Shown piece by piece: positions 10,458 to 22,776 of a stretch of DNA of 64,000 nucleotides (positions are counted from its first letter, which is position 1; the number at the start of each line of letters is the position of its first letter). The notes beneath the pieces are model-generated. The model was given only the letters and a program-made list of their open reading frames with translations, was not told the origin of the DNA and ran no database searches. The translations under genes were made by a program, and so were the position numbers. The stretch spans positions 40,160,591 to 40,224,590 of the forward strand of contig OZ022258.1 of the NCBI GenBank assembly GCA_963978905.1, read 5' to 3'. The DNA is from Trichostrongylus colubriformis. Its lineage: Eukaryota > Nematoda > Chromadorea > Rhabditida > Trichostrongylidae.

Positions 10458-12903
10458 TATTCCAAGTATTTGTTTGATAAGGACGAAACATTGTTGATAG
10501 GGAGAGGATGGATGATATGAGGAGTAAATTCCCCCGATAATTGAGTACATAGTATCAACAGCCATTAACAGCGAACTAGGTTCTACTTGGCGACTTCCTA
10601 TTCCTTGTTGATGGAGAAGCCTTTCGTCGTTGAAGTAGTGCAACACTCCGACGATTTCGAAGGAAGTCGTCATTCCTGGGCAAGTGATAGTGCAGTTTTC
10701 TCGTATGTTCGGTGAATCGAAATTGAGATCTTTCTTTTGACGATCTTTCTTTTTGCACAGTAATCGACGAGTTCTTTTTCTTGGTCTCTGTTGCTTTCAA
10801 CCGCAAATTGTACCTCGTTTACGGTTCGGAAGAGCTTCGCCTTGTCTCATAGGATTCATTCTGGCCCTATAATTACACCGTCGCGAAAAGACTGTGCTAT
10901 TGTCAGAGCGCTAATATCATCAAACTATTTTCGCACTTCTCCAAATTTTCAAAATCGTGTAGCAAATAGGCCGTGCTAGAGCGATCTTACCAGATGTATT
11001 TAAGAAAACAACATTTAAGAAAAAAAAACATCTGTTGATTACGTTGGTAGTGGGAAGAATTCCTATCTCAGCGCGGTTTCCTGACAGTTTTGCAGCACGC
11101 TGCTGAAAGCCTCTTAGCGAGAGATGGATTTGCTCTTCTCCTAACCGCTGCTGGCCTTTTTCGCACCAATTCTTTTTTAATTTGCTAATATGTCTCCGTA
11201 AGTATCACCAGTACCCTTTTTACCGTAATCCGATTAAATGTAGGGCAGTAAATTGAGGCCACGACCATTCTTTCTGCTTTGCTTGTCCTGGATGTATCCA
11301 CGACTTGTTGCGCGAGGAATCGTTACCATAGAACCACAGTCACAGTGCTCTAAAAAATTCTTTCCTGCATCTCGCAAGCAATTAAACAGTGACTGAGGTT
11401 GGGACAGTCTATGCGGCAACCCCTTTTCCTTCATTGCTGCATACATACTGGGAGAGAGGCCGAAAAATCTTTTCCTCGACGTCCGGTTACTGGAGTCATT
11501 TAGTAACTCCCAACTCGTATCCAAGCTTATTTCCAACAATGCTTGCAGTCCACGGGTTTGAAAATTTTACTTGACCTCGGCAAGTTGTCATAAGCATCGA
11601 AACCGTACCTATTGCACAGCTCAAAAAAAATAATGTTAACCTAAGTGAAAAGAGGCTCGATCTTTGTATGCTCCGAGCACATTTTTGTGAGTCCCAGAAG
11701 ATTTCGTCTCCATGTCAGAAAGCAGAAGAAATAGATGTAGAAAGCACAATCGTGAGCCTTATTAGTTGGGCACTTTTAAGAAAAAGTCATTAAATACAGA
11801 TGAAAACGGGTATATTTCATGCAAGGATCGGAGCTGTCGAATGGCAGCATTCAAAAATACTTACATTTTCTGACCCTTGCATATGTCGTTGGCCACAACT
11901 AAGTTTATCATCTAATAGCTGCGGAAATTGTGGTAGATGTTTTGAGAATCTTCGCCTTTGCCGGCAAAGAGGCCAGAATTATAGAATAGGTTAGAAGAGA
12001 ATGGATGGCGGACAGCTCAAAGAAAGCATACTCCATAGCATGCTTTGTCTTTGTCGCCTTTCAACTAAGATTCGGATTTTGTTTTATATCCCATGTCTGG
12101 TATAGCCAAGCATACAAAGAGCAAAAGGCAACTTACATTTCGGTCAGTTTGGCCGTCGTGGCTGTATTTTTTTGAGCTCTGTAATGACAACAGAAGTAAA
12201 TTTGAAAAGCTAGTGAAGCAGTTTGTAGTTCTACTTAGTGCACATCCACGTTTTCACTATATATTAGCATGTACGGCCTTGTTTCTCAACACTCAAGTGC
12301 GTTTTCCTTTCTGGTTCGTGCTACACATAGTATGATGTATTAGCCATGTCGGGAGCCAAAATCTCGTGCAAAAAAATGGGTTTGTTCTTCAGGTGAAATG
12401 AGTAATGGATGGGGAATGAATGCATAGGTACTTACATACTGGAATAGGGACGAAAGACATCTTTTCCTTGACGTATGGCTTTTAAGTAAAGAGTGATATT
12501 TGTGAAACTCTGCGAGGGTCGTCTTCCATAATATGAGCACCATACGTTGCGTTCCAGTTTGTTTGTTGTTCTGTCAGTTTCTCTGTATGCCGTGCATGCC
12601 GTTCGTCCGCAAAAGAGTGATTGGATAATGGATGATGAAGGAAATCGATCGCTCAGTGTTGAAGAAAACTAGTTAGTCTTGAATTATCAACCGAAAGGAA
12701 TGTCGTCTTCGTGATTGCACTTGCTACTTATATTAACGCCAGTTGAGATATCGCACAATACTGCGTTAATCGCCTAGTGAAATTCCGCAAGTTTACAACA
12801 GGCGATCTGGCCAACTAACTATGGCGGCCGTTTGAGTAACTTGCGGTGTACCGAGCGGAACGTTCCTCATCGAATCTCATCAACCGTGATCAAGCTGGGA
12901 GCT
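10458..12903. other. large unassigned spacer
   Basis: About 2.4 kb with several open frames of 60-102 codons on both strands (for example 10576-10806 minus, 11234-11539 minus, 12093-12335 plus), none with a motif I recognise. Exons of a host gene cannot be excluded, but no frame pair joins convincingly across GT...AG sites by eye. Confidence 0.35.
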
Positions 12904-12993
12904 CACTGGACTACTCTGGCTTGTGACAGGAACGAGTGAAGACGTTGCTGGCACCCACTCCAATTTTACGGTGAGCTACGGGACGACACGTGA
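12904..12993 (+). pseudogene. RTE-type LINE, extreme C-terminal fragment
   Basis: Reads HWTTLACDRNE, a stop, then RRCWHPLQ and ends with a TGA at 12991-12993 followed by CAGGTGA. This matches the end of the RTE reverse-transcriptase ORF; the plus-strand copy near 29850-29920 has the corresponding nucleotides GGAGACGTTGCTAGCGCCCG and a TGACAGGTG end. The internal stop is TGA, probably from an original TGG. RTE insertions are typically 5'-truncated, which fits so short a 3' remnant. Confidence 0.7.
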
Positions 12994-13636
12994 CAGGTGA
13001 TTACCACAACGATTAGTAGCGACGCTCGCTCGACTAGTGTCGCGTACGCTTTCATCTTGATGTGCAAAATCGCTGACGAGACATTGCATGGAGCTTTCAC
13101 GGCCCTTGTGAAACAACTTATAAGACCCAACGGGCACACCACGATGAAGAAAAAAAGTGTGGTGGAGAAACTTAGAACCCATCACGATTCATTCCAGAAC
13201 GTAGAGACAAAATTTTACGTACTATCTCCTTCATTTTGGCCAACCGGCTCAACACGTTATACGCATGAGTGCTGGTAAGCCACAGTAGATAATACAATCA
13301 TGAGGGCCAGTATGCACAATTGTTTGAAAGGATTCATAGATAGATAAAAATTAGGAACAAGTATGAGTTTGCATAAAACACGCTCTTGGAACCAAAGCAT
13401 ATCCCTCACCTACACACATCGTTTGTAAGCAAATTCCATGAGTTTTGAAAGAGCCAACGTTCCATCCTACTTGAGACACAAAAGTTTGCCTGAGCAGAGG
13501 GATGTGAGATCTAGACTAGTTCTGGGGTGGAGCACGAAGGGTGAACCACTTTTTGCATAGAAACTCCTTCTTGCACATAAAATCGCTTCACTGATGACGG
13601 AGCTGCTTGCCTTCCTCTTGCTTGGACCAAATTTCA
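12994..13636. other. unassigned spacer
   Basis: Holds one 93-codon open frame (12997-13278 plus) without a recognised domain. It overlaps the end of the RTE fragment, which argues against its being a host exon as a whole. Confidence 0.35.
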
Positions 13637-13829
13637 CATGCAAGCGAGACAATGCGGGCGAGCTAAAGGCGTGTTGTTGGGTCCGAAGCGATTACAAGTC
13701 AAGTGCGTATCGCGCCTCTAGCATTGACGTGTAATCTTTCTAATACCCAACTACCGTGACGCGCATAGTTCGCACACACTGTCGCGCAGGTAGCCCGTCG
13801 TCAAGCGAATCCTGACCTAAGGGTACGCA
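13637..13829. mobile_element. diverged, left-truncated relative of the 231-bp Mutator-like MITE
   Basis: Shares with the MITE at 62595-62825 the blocks TTGTTGGGTC-CGAAGCGATTA, AAGTCAA-TGCGTATCGC, ACCCAACTACCG-GACGCGCATAG and TCGCACACACTGT-CGC. It also shares an ATCCTGAC-TTAGGGTAC-like right end, here ATCCTGACCTAAGGGTACGC near 13807. The left inverted repeat is absent. No target duplication was found. Confidence 0.7.
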
Positions 13830-15922
13830 CCCGAACCCCTGCCCAACCGTTCCACATTGACCTTAGGGATGCAGGAACAAGAGTGTTGCCAGCCGTATTG
13901 TAGCTCATTGGAAACACACGCATCAGTATACGGCAAAACGCTAAAGGCAATGTGGGTGACATGAGCCGCGAGAGCGCCGGTTTTCATGGCTAGGAACGTA
14001 AGGGTACGCACACACACACACAGATATACAAGCACATGCGCACATACACACATATACATTCATATTCACCCATGCACTTGCATACAGTCCGTTTCTTGAC
14101 GGCTGGCAGGGCGAGGCCTACGGACTTGTATCGATCTCTCTCACCCCGCCACACACTCTCACCCAACTCTGTAGGCCACGCCCTGCCAGGCTTCGGGAAC
14201 TGGGCTGCATATACACAAATCTGGTCGACGCATCCTATGCTACCCGTCGGGTCAATTCAAGGTGTCTCTCTAGAAAAGCCAGAAATCAGTCGGTGGACAC
14301 AAATTGACGACAGAAATCACCTCGTAAGTACAAGACCCAAAAAAATAGTGGCGATGCCGAAATTTTTGAGCGATCGGGAAATAAGGCAACCAGGCAATTG
14401 GGCAATCGCTCGACTTGTCGCCTAATCGATATACATCTTTTCCCTTTCCTCTGATCGTCTGATTTCCTGATAGCCCAATCGACACGTAAATTTAGCGTTC
14501 CATGTGATAGCTTCATAGTTTCAACCGCGAGCTCTAAACATTGCTCAATAGGGAGCATTTGAAATGCAGTGTCATCGAACTCGTTTCATTTGTACGAACC
14601 TGTGACACCGATACGTGTTTACATCGGTTTCTGAGAAAAAATTCGAAAATCTGAACGACACTAGGTGGATAGGCGCTGCAGTGAAAAGCTTGCAGAGTCG
14701 CAGGCCATAGATCGATATTCATAGATACTATTTTTATTCGCTCAGAATGCCACAGTAGGCGGTATCGATGGGCGATACCAGCTAAGATTTTAAAGCCTAT
14801 TTTTTTAAGGCAGGGTGAGGTCTATGCCACCGAAGATTAAAATTTGCACAGCACCCGGATGCAGTGCGTGCTAGCTATGGGTGCATTTCTTGAGCACCAA
14901 AGCGACAGATGCAGCAAATGTTATTTGCTGCATCTGTCGTGCCCTTTTCCTCAATGCGGAATTAGATTACCGTGATCTTTCAAGACCTAACTGCACATTG
15001 CGCTCATATCTCGCATGCCACTCCCGAGTCACGAAATCTTCTGTCCTATACACACACCCTGTGGTGCGATAATTACTGTGTTGTGCTCCAGCCAATCTAG
15101 TTTGCTGTAACAATTAAATGTCTTAAAAGTTAACAACCGTCGACCCGGCAAGGGATTTTCAACTGAGATTTTCCGAAAAAGTAGCGACTCATAGAACAAT
15201 GCCACCGGAATGACTCTATCAATAATCTGGCACACATCTATTATCACATCCTCTAATTTCCCGTGATAAAAATATTATCTTCCGGAAAACTTACGGTGGC
15301 GTGGCTGTTATGGTGCCGCCTATAGACGAGATGGTCTTGTTGTCCTTGCCTCCATCCCTAAGCAGAGCTGCCATCACAAAACAAAAAAACACCGTTTCCG
15401 TTCTCACTTCTTGGAACTTCGTCATTTTATGCTGACTGCCATTTTTTCTCATGCCCATACTAGATTATTAGTAAAATCTGTAGTTGCCTAATGTTTTGAC
15501 CTGCACAGGCCCAGGATTCCACCAGCGGAGCTGTAGCTCACACTCCAATTTTTGTTAATTGCGAACGAGGGTCGTTCAAGTAGTTTATCTTACTACAAAA
15601 TAATAGAGAATGTGGGAAACTCAAGGATTCGTTGAGCATTAAACTGCGCTGAATACCACACTCTCCAAGTTTTCACCAAGTATTTATTAGAAAAACTCAC
15701 TGAGGGACCTTATATGCTCCACCAAAGCCTCCTCTTCCGAAATAGCACCTTTCATCACTGAAAAAATTCGCTCTATATCTTGATTTTTTGAATAAGTACA
15801 CACTATGTCCATTTAGAGCGCTTTAAATCCATTTCAGGTATTATTCTATCACGAAGACTCATGTTGACTCGACTCTGCATTAAAGCAGGGTAGACTCCAG
15901 ATGTTTTATTTCAAAGACTTCA
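13830..15922. other. unassigned spacer with short palindromes and (CA)n
   Basis: Contains a CA-rich tract (14009-14060) and a 20-bp imperfect inverted repeat at 14101-14120 and 14172-14191 (GGC(T/C)TGGCAGGGCG-GGCCTA class). The 14903-14939 hairpin is listed separately. The 129-codon open frame 14036-14425 covers the CA tract and the inverted repeat and is not supported as a gene. Confidence 0.4.
14903..14939. repeat. perfect 17-bp hairpin, 3-nt loop
   Basis: CGACAGATGCAGCAAAT (14903-14919), loop GTT, then the exact reverse complement (14923-14939). The stem is uninterrupted. No T-run follows, so it is not a terminator. It may be the core of a small foldback element or a structured RNA; nothing distinguishes these. 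Confidence 0.9.
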
Positions 15923-15990
15923 GAAAGTTACTAGAAAGATGCCGAGTTATGGGCAAAAGCCCATAACTCAGCATCCTTCTGGTAACTTTC
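15923..15990. repeat. 32-bp hairpin with AAAA loop
   Basis: Left arm 15923-15954, loop AAAA, right arm 15959-15990. Three of the 32 positions are not Watson-Crick, and one of those is a possible G-U. The shape resembles a microRNA precursor, but the arm is almost perfectly paired, which also fits a recent foldback repeat. Confidence 0.85.
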
Positions 15991-16394
15991 GCATCGCGAG
16001 CTGCGGCGATAAACAGCAGTTATCAAAAATCAAAAAACTTCAGAAAGTTTCGCAAAGATGCTCAAAAGATAGTAAACAAAACGCAGAGTGGGTAAGGTCA
16101 ATGAGTATCAAAACAAAGCGAGCTACTGTAAGCTATTAGAAAGTATGGAGAATGTGGTGATTACTAGTTTTATGCTCTTTCGTCTAGACAATCGACCACT
16201 GGCAGTCACAAGTATCCTCTATTTCATAAGGTGCTTGCTTGTCTCCAACAAGATTACTTTTTGACGACAGTCACAACATGCTATTTCAAGAAGGCTCAAC
16301 CCTTTCAAATAATGGCATTTTTTCTGGATGTAGATACTGTCCTTGAAGACAGTGTGGTTATGAGCAACCCTTCAAAGAATATAATCTGTTGAAA

Positions 16395-16560
16395 ACTTTG
16401 GGTCTGGAAAGCCTATCTGCGTCGAAGCTCCCCACGAAAAAGCACCCCTGAGCTGTGGCGAAGACGGTCTTTTTAGCTCCAGCTGCCTTTTTTGACTCGG
16501 TCCGCCTCCTACGGTCGACTTTGTCGAGGATTGGCTGAGGTTTTGAGCAACGAGCATGTT
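16395..16560 (-). repeat. W-family repeat
   Basis: Reverse complement aligns by eye with 31020-31170: shared CAAAGTCGAC, GGAGCCAAAAAGG-like, CCCCTTTTTCGCGGG-like and GATAGGCTTCC blocks. Other copies are 28350-28445 (minus), 31960-32145 (plus) and 40100-40270 (plus). Non-coding. Confidence 0.7.
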
Positions 16561-16693
16561 AGCGAACGATAACTACCATATCTTATTCATGTTCCATTGA
16601 TCGGAATGACATGATGCTTGACGTGTGAGCTTTCGTATTGTACCGCACAGTTAATGTTAATGTCTTGAATGATTGATGCACCGAATACACCTA

Positions 16694-18550
16694 CAATACG
16701 GCCACTAATTCATGGTCAATCCACGCCCAAAATCGTAAACCCCATGGTTTTCCTGTCTTTTTGCTATAACTTCCTTCAAAATTCCCAAATATTTTGAAAA
16801 TGGTACCAATAGAAAGCTCTGATTGCGACGAATGGAATGGTCTGCCTAACTTCTGCATTTCACAACTCCTTTAGCATTATTTTAGAGGTTTTCGCAAATT
16901 TAGCCCCAATTTCATCACAGGCTATTTTCGACGACACGACGGAGTCGTAAACCCTCCACTTCCTCTGAAAGTTTCAGAACAAAAGTTTTATAGTCAAAAA
17001 TAACCACGTATCCGAGATGAGCATGAACTCGTGAATATAATGGTATCCCGCATGCTAGAATTCAGCAGTTTCAAACTGGAAAATGGGTTTTAAAAATTAC
17101 TTTTTTTTATCGAGTTTGTCATGTTTTCAATGCTCCATTTCGAGGATACATCGTTTTAACCGCATTAGGAAGTGATGATGGCAGGTTCTACTCAAAATGA
17201 GACAAGCTCTCAACGTGGCACCACGTTCGTTTTTAGCTCTAAATATACAAACACAGGAACATTTCAAAACCATAATCTCGCCAAAGCCTGATAGTGACCA
17301 CATTCCACTATCAGGACAGGCACAAATCTATGAGAGAAAAAGGACTTGTTACTGTTCATACGCTATGGATATTCCCTGAATTTTACCGTTTCAAAATAAA
17401 AAATGTGTCTTCATGGTGAAAATGATCATCACTGGCGCAGGGGGGTGGTTGCGTTTCATGTACGCTCCTGATGTGGGACCCGCACGGGTTCGGATCCTCC
17501 GTCAAACACAAGGTTTGCAAATGCATGTTGTGCGCCGCTGATTCGACCGGTTTCTAATAAACTGGACCCCAGACGACCCCAAACATAGCATGAGACCTAT
17601 TCCTTACGGTTGGCTGCCGTACCACATGTGGTGGACTAATGAGGTCGATAGCGAGGGGTTGACATAGGTCGACAGTCAATTAACACGAGAAGTCAAGAGT
17701 CGAAACAATATAACGAATATGAAACCGCGAGTGCACACTTTGCTGGCTACTGGCGATAATTGAGGGCAGTGTATTTGCTGTTGGGAATGACTTATCAAAA
17801 TTTGATCACGTGATGATCATTTTCATCATGTAGACACATTTTTTATTTTGAAACGGTCAAATTCAGGGAATATCCATCGCGTATGGAACAGTAACGAGTC
17901 CTTTTTCTTTCATAGATTTGTGTCTGTCCTGATAGCGGAATGTGGTCACTACCAGGCTCTGGCGAGATTATGGGTTTGAAATGTTTCTGTGTTTGTATAT
18001 TTAGAGCCAAAAACGAACGTGGTGCCACCTTGAGAGTATAGTCTCATTTTAAGTAGAACCTCATCACCTCTTCCTGATGCGGTTAAAAAGATGTATTTTC
18101 CTAGAAAATGGAGTTTTGAAAACATGACAAACTCGATAAGAAAAGTGATTTTTAAAACCCATTTTCCAGTTTGAAACTGCTGAATTCTAACATAAGGGAT
18201 ACCATTATGTTACGAGTTCGGCTCATCTCGGATACGTGGTTATTTTTGACTACAAAACTTTTGTTCTGGAACTCACAGAGGAATTGGAGGGTTTACGACT
18301 CCGTCGTGTCGTCGAAAATAGCCTGTGGTGAAATTGGGGCTAAATTTGCGAAAACCTCTAAAATAATGCTAAAGGAGTTGTGAAATGCAGAAACTAGGCA
18401 GACCACTCCATTCGTCGCATTCAGAGCTTTCTCTTGGTACCATTTTCAAAATATTTGGGAATCTTTGAAGGAAGTTATAGCAAAAAGACGAGAAAATCAT
18501 GGGGTTTACGATTTTGGGCGTCGATTGACCATGAATTAGTAGCGGTGTTG
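16694..18550. mobile_element. foldback element F1 with ~740-bp inverted repeats, TA target
   Basis: The left arm (16694-17432) and right arm (17810-18550) are long inverted repeats. For example CACTAATTCATGGTCAATC-type text at 16701 is answered by GATTGACCATGAATTAG near 18525, and AAATGATCATCAC at 17420 by GTGATGATCATTTTC at 17810. TA dinucleotides flank both ends (16692-16693, 18551-18552), and the tip reads CAA-AC-GC-ACTAATTC. TA target plus terminal inverted repeats suggests a non-autonomous Tc1/mariner-class element; that class assignment is inference. The 377-bp centre (17433-17809) holds no ORF. Confidence 0.85.
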
Positions 18551-18552
18551 TA

Positions 18553-19079
18553 CCACTCCCTTTAAAGGCACCGCGAGGTCTAGATAGGGGGTCTTTGTAT
18601 TAAAAATAAGTGTTTGCAGGCAGAAGGATTCCATAATCATGGATGCATCAAAAGGTTTCTTTCATACCTTTATAGTATTGCTTGTCGAGAACACTCCAGT
18701 GGCGAAGATATTGTCGAGGTACGCAGCAGTATTGTTCAGTCAGACAAGTGGTGTCAATCTGATCAGGGCCAGAGTCACTCCAGATTCGGTTCAACTACAA
18801 TGTTGATTTCCACACGAGGTCGAGAGTCCTCGTTCACTCTTCCAGATAGGCTCCCCGGATAGGTCCAGTCAGAAATGCAGCAGCCTCCTTCTAGCTGGAC
18901 GAAGATTATCTACTTGTACTGGAAGTAGCAGAAGATGCTACTTCAGATGGTCGCTTAGAGCTGTGACTCCGCAGAAGAATGCATCCATATAAATGTCAGT
19001 GTCGCGGCAGGTTGCTCAAAGTAATTGTTTGACGTCCAAAGGTTGGTAGCAACCAGCTGACATGCTTCTTGAGAGATCA
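18553..19079. other. unassigned spacer
   Basis: One 82-codon open frame (18614-18862 plus) with no recognised motif. Nothing else found. Confidence 0.35.
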
Positions 19080-20275
19080 TTCTATATACAATCCGCTATG
19101 TATGTCTGTCTATGCGTGTGCGTCCTTTTGTTTGCCACGTAACCCATATCTCGCGTCACAACAAAGGTGGGACCCGAGTTTTACAATGTACAGTAAAGGA
19201 ACATCAGTGGTGATGGACATAATATGACAGCATCAGATACAGACTGACAAGGAGCGTATAAAGTCAAGTCTCCCATTAATCATTCCAGGTGAGTCACCAA
19301 TTTCGTTGCGCTCTTGGAGTTGGGGATGGAGCATTGATACTCATTGGTCACTACATACTATGAGGGGTGGTACGGGGACGTTAATGGCGGGTGATCCAAA
19401 TTGATGACGGTTGATTAGGTTCGATAAGAAGCGTGAGAGGGCCAATGTCGCTAAATCCGGTTCGCTTTGTCGATGATCTGAGCGTTGGCGCTCACAGGTG
19501 TTTTGCGAGGTAGGACACAGACATTAATGGTGACTGATCCAAATCGATAACGATTATTAAGATTGATAAGGAGCGTGAGCAGGCAGTTGTCGCCAAATCC
19601 GTCTGACGTTCCTTGCCGACAGTGGGATCTTCACACTCATAGTTTCTGTGGTGGTACGGGAACCTCAGTGGTGACGGAACGAATCTAATAAGGATTGAGG
19701 GGTTGGCAAGAGTAACTAGTGGCTAGAAGGGAAATCACTCACCGCTAATTATTACAGTATGACTACTATTGTTGAAGTGCTTTATGCTTGTAGATGGTGT
19801 CACAGGATGTCAGCTGCAGCAATGTGTCTACACCAAACTGTTTGGCTTTTCGAATAATGGATCTGTCTTTTGATATTTCATGAATAATCTAGATGCTATC
19901 CAGATTTGTCATATCGAAGCAGGTGAAACCTTTCTTAATGCAGTGCTAGAAGCAACAAGACGTATCGACCGCTATGTCATCTGTAGTTCCAAATGGCGCT
20001 AGGTTCAGCTAATGATAAGCATCGGTAACTGACAGCTGGAACTGCTTAAATCATATAACAATCAGATGCTCGGAGCAGACGAATTTTCTTTCAACCAATG
20101 CGATCGAATTCACAGCAATACTAAGCTGATCTGAGCAACCACCAAAATAGTGACAACTACAGCCCAAGCCTAAATAATCATGCGGGAACGAAATGCGTCC
20201 CTGATTCCACATAAATGTAAGAAAATACAGCAAGCGCTCAATCATCTGGACTCCAAAAAGAGGCTGGTGTGATAT
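19080..20275 (+). mobile_element. Helitron-like element H3, degenerate
   Basis: The 5' end TCTATATACAATCCGCTATG and following TGTCTGTCTATGCGTGTGCG correspond to the family start. CATATCTCGCGTCACAACAAA, GTGGTGATGGACATAATATGACAGCA and at least two 146-bp monomers (19330-19700) follow. The 3' half (19790-20250) matches the subfamily also seen at 34850-35300. No clear hairpin/CTRR 3' end was seen, so the right boundary is approximate. Confidence 0.6.
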
Positions 20276-20280
20276 CTTTC

Positions 20281-21768
20281 TCTATATAACTCGTTTAGTG
20301 TGTGTATCTGTGTGTCTGTGTGTGTGTTGTGACTGTGTGTGTCTGTGTGTCTCTGTGTGTGTCTGTGTGTCTGCGCAAATAATATAGGGGTGGTAAGGGG
20401 ACCAAAGCGGTGGTGGACCGAAAGTGACAGCAGCTAATACGCGGTGATAAGGAGCCTTAAAAGGCGAAAGTCACCAAAGTCGTTTCGCTTTTCGAGTTGA
20501 TCTTAGACTCTTGGGTGCTCTGCGGGATGGGGCGGGAACATTTATGGTGGGTAGCCCGCATTGATAACGGTTGACAAGATACGATAAGAAGCGTAAAAAG
20601 GCTAGAGTCGTTGAATCCGTTTCGCCTCTCGCTTTAATCCAAGAGCGCTGCCACTCATAGGTGTTCGACAGGGTGGGTCAGAGACATTAATGGTGGGTGA
20701 TTCAAATTGTTAATGGTTGATAAGATTCGATAAGAAGCGTAAAAATGCTAAAGTCGTCACTTCCGTTTCGCTTCTCGCACTGATCCTGTGGCGCTTACAA
20801 TCATGGTTGTTTAGCAGGAGGCATTAAGAGTGGATGATCCAAAGTGATAATGGCTGCTAAGATTCAATTGTGAGTGTGAGAAGGGAAATGTCACCAGGGC
20901 CGGTTCGCTTTTACGGCTAACAGTGGAATGTTCACATTCGCAGGTATTGTAGGGTACGCGGAGCTCAATGGTATTGTTGGTTACAGAAATTGATAACGGC
21001 TAACGGTGGCCGATAAGAAGCGTTAGGAATAGGATAGGATGACATCCTTTCATCGCTTGCTACCACTGTACGATCGCTTAGCAAAAGCGTCCGATGCCTC
21101 ACTGCCATTGGGTGAACATATTCTCTTTATGTTCTGATATCACTAGCCGATGTATAGACCGCTGAATTGCCTGGCCTTCCAAAGAATGGTGAAGTTTTCT
21201 CGATACTGCGAACTACACTGATAATCATGATACAACTAATATTTGTGCCAGCAAAGCGAGCAGTTCACTTGGAATCATTGTCTAATGCGGTTGGCGGTAA
21301 CACTGGGTTCGACCGCTAGACCATGTAAAATTCCAAATAATGAAACATGTTCACGAAAACGATAAACATCGATAAGCGAATTATGGATCTACCACCAACG
21401 TCTAGGAGCTAGATGCTCAGCAAATGAACAAATTGTTACCAATCGATGAAATCGAATAGAAAGCTATCGATGTCTAAACTATCCAAACTCCCAATGATGA
21501 CCTAAACCAGTTGGCTCGCGCACACTACTGCGCGTGATTTGTGTCGATGACGTGCAAAACGGGTTCGATGCAATGGGACTGAAGTATATCAACACCGAAA
21601 TTCTTTTTGAGCACACCATCTTCTCTGCTATTGCAACTCAATAGCTTAGCTAAAAGCAGAAGAAAGGGAATCAGCGCTCAATTTCTTACGCAAATGTGGT
21701 CGGGCCGATCAAACCCACCTCGCACAACATCGCCATGAACTGCGCGCAGTAGTGTGCAAGCCAACTGA
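20281..21768 (+). mobile_element. Helitron-like element H4
   Basis: Begins TCTATATAACTCGTTTAGTG with a long TGTGTCTGTGTG tract and ATATAGGGGTGGTAAGGGG. About four 146-bp monomers run from 20440 to 20950. The AT-rich 3' half follows, then the inverted-end module from CCAGTTGGCTCGCGC (21507) to CCAACTGA|T (21768). The 3' hairpin is TGCGCGCAGTAGTGTGCA. Non-autonomous, with no Rep/helicase ORF. Confidence 0.7.
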
Positions 21769-21921
21769 TGGAGTAATAAGCAACGGAATTTTCACTCAAA
21801 ATAAGGTTCAAGCACTAAATGCGCAGTGAGTGAACATGGCTCGGACTCCAGTAAGGATTGTTTGAAACTTCAACATGAATTCCGAATAGTGTTTAACGTG
21901 TGTTTAACGTTTGTGGAGATA

Positions 21922-22065
21922 CCAGCTGAGCTAGTGCTCAGTATTGCGCTTATCACAGTGTACAATTGCGATGTGAACATCTTTGGCATCAGGTTGGTCA
22001 GTATCGGACAATTACACATTACATAATTTCACCGTCTCTTTCGTACAGTACTGTGCTATAGCTGA
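21922..22065. mobile_element. short module with Helitron-type 3' ends at both sides
   Basis: Starts A|CCAGCTGAGCTAGTGCTCAGTATTGCGC and ends TACAGTACTGTGCTATAGCTGA. Each end, read outward, shows a hairpin followed by CTGG or CTGA. A close relative is 33893-34032, and the last 120 bp before 46174 are similar. It may be a solo 3' module or a small MITE. Confidence 0.5.
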
Positions 22066-22776
22066 AGCGGGAACGTGAATAATCCGCAAATCACTTTCAG
22101 ATGGCAGGTGACATGCTTTGTTGAAAGGAACCTTTGACACAAAGCACCTCTGTCTCGATCAATTTTTCAGCAAGCTTTTGTTGAGACTTTTTTTTTGAAG
22201 TGTCCAGCGTTCGCTCGTCCCTAGTTGACGATATCGCGACGGATATGACATAGCATCAAAGTCCTCAGTAAGGTATTGAAAGCCGTTCCGACTTGTGAGC
22301 TCTACAAGACACAACCCAAGCAGCGTAGTAATTTTGCAGTGCCCGCTTATTTTGTGTTCTTCAACATGAATTCGAGGGAGCCGCTGATTGTGGTTTCCTT
22401 GCGGTTGGCATGTTAAGACTTATTCTATTCCAGTTATGAATTTAAACCATGGCGCTCCCCTACTTTTTGATCGATGAAGAGGGATCGACTCAGAACCATG
22501 CCCGGATGGAACACACCACTGATATTCGCTGACTGCTAGACCAGTACAACCGTAGTATGATCTAGGGAAATATAAGCAATGTCGTTACATGTCGTTTGCT
22601 TCTGATTTTTCTTCAGATTAGAGCCTCTCTTTCAAACAGGTTTTTGTAACGCTTTTTTTTGTCTCGATGAGATGGCAAGAAATAATGGTTTCATCTTCGA
22701 GTTGCACTCCTTTTCACAGCTTTATCTTCCACAACGGAGACATGTCAAGGGTGAGGCCTAGGCTTTTATAGTACAA
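22066..22776. other. unassigned spacer
   Basis: AT-rich, stop-rich sequence with no recognised repeat, ORF or RNA gene. Confidence 0.35.

Noticed and set aside
11234..11539. 101-codon minus-strand open frame in unassigned sequence
   Set aside because: No motif, no partner exon and ordinary length for chance; not strong enough to call a gene.
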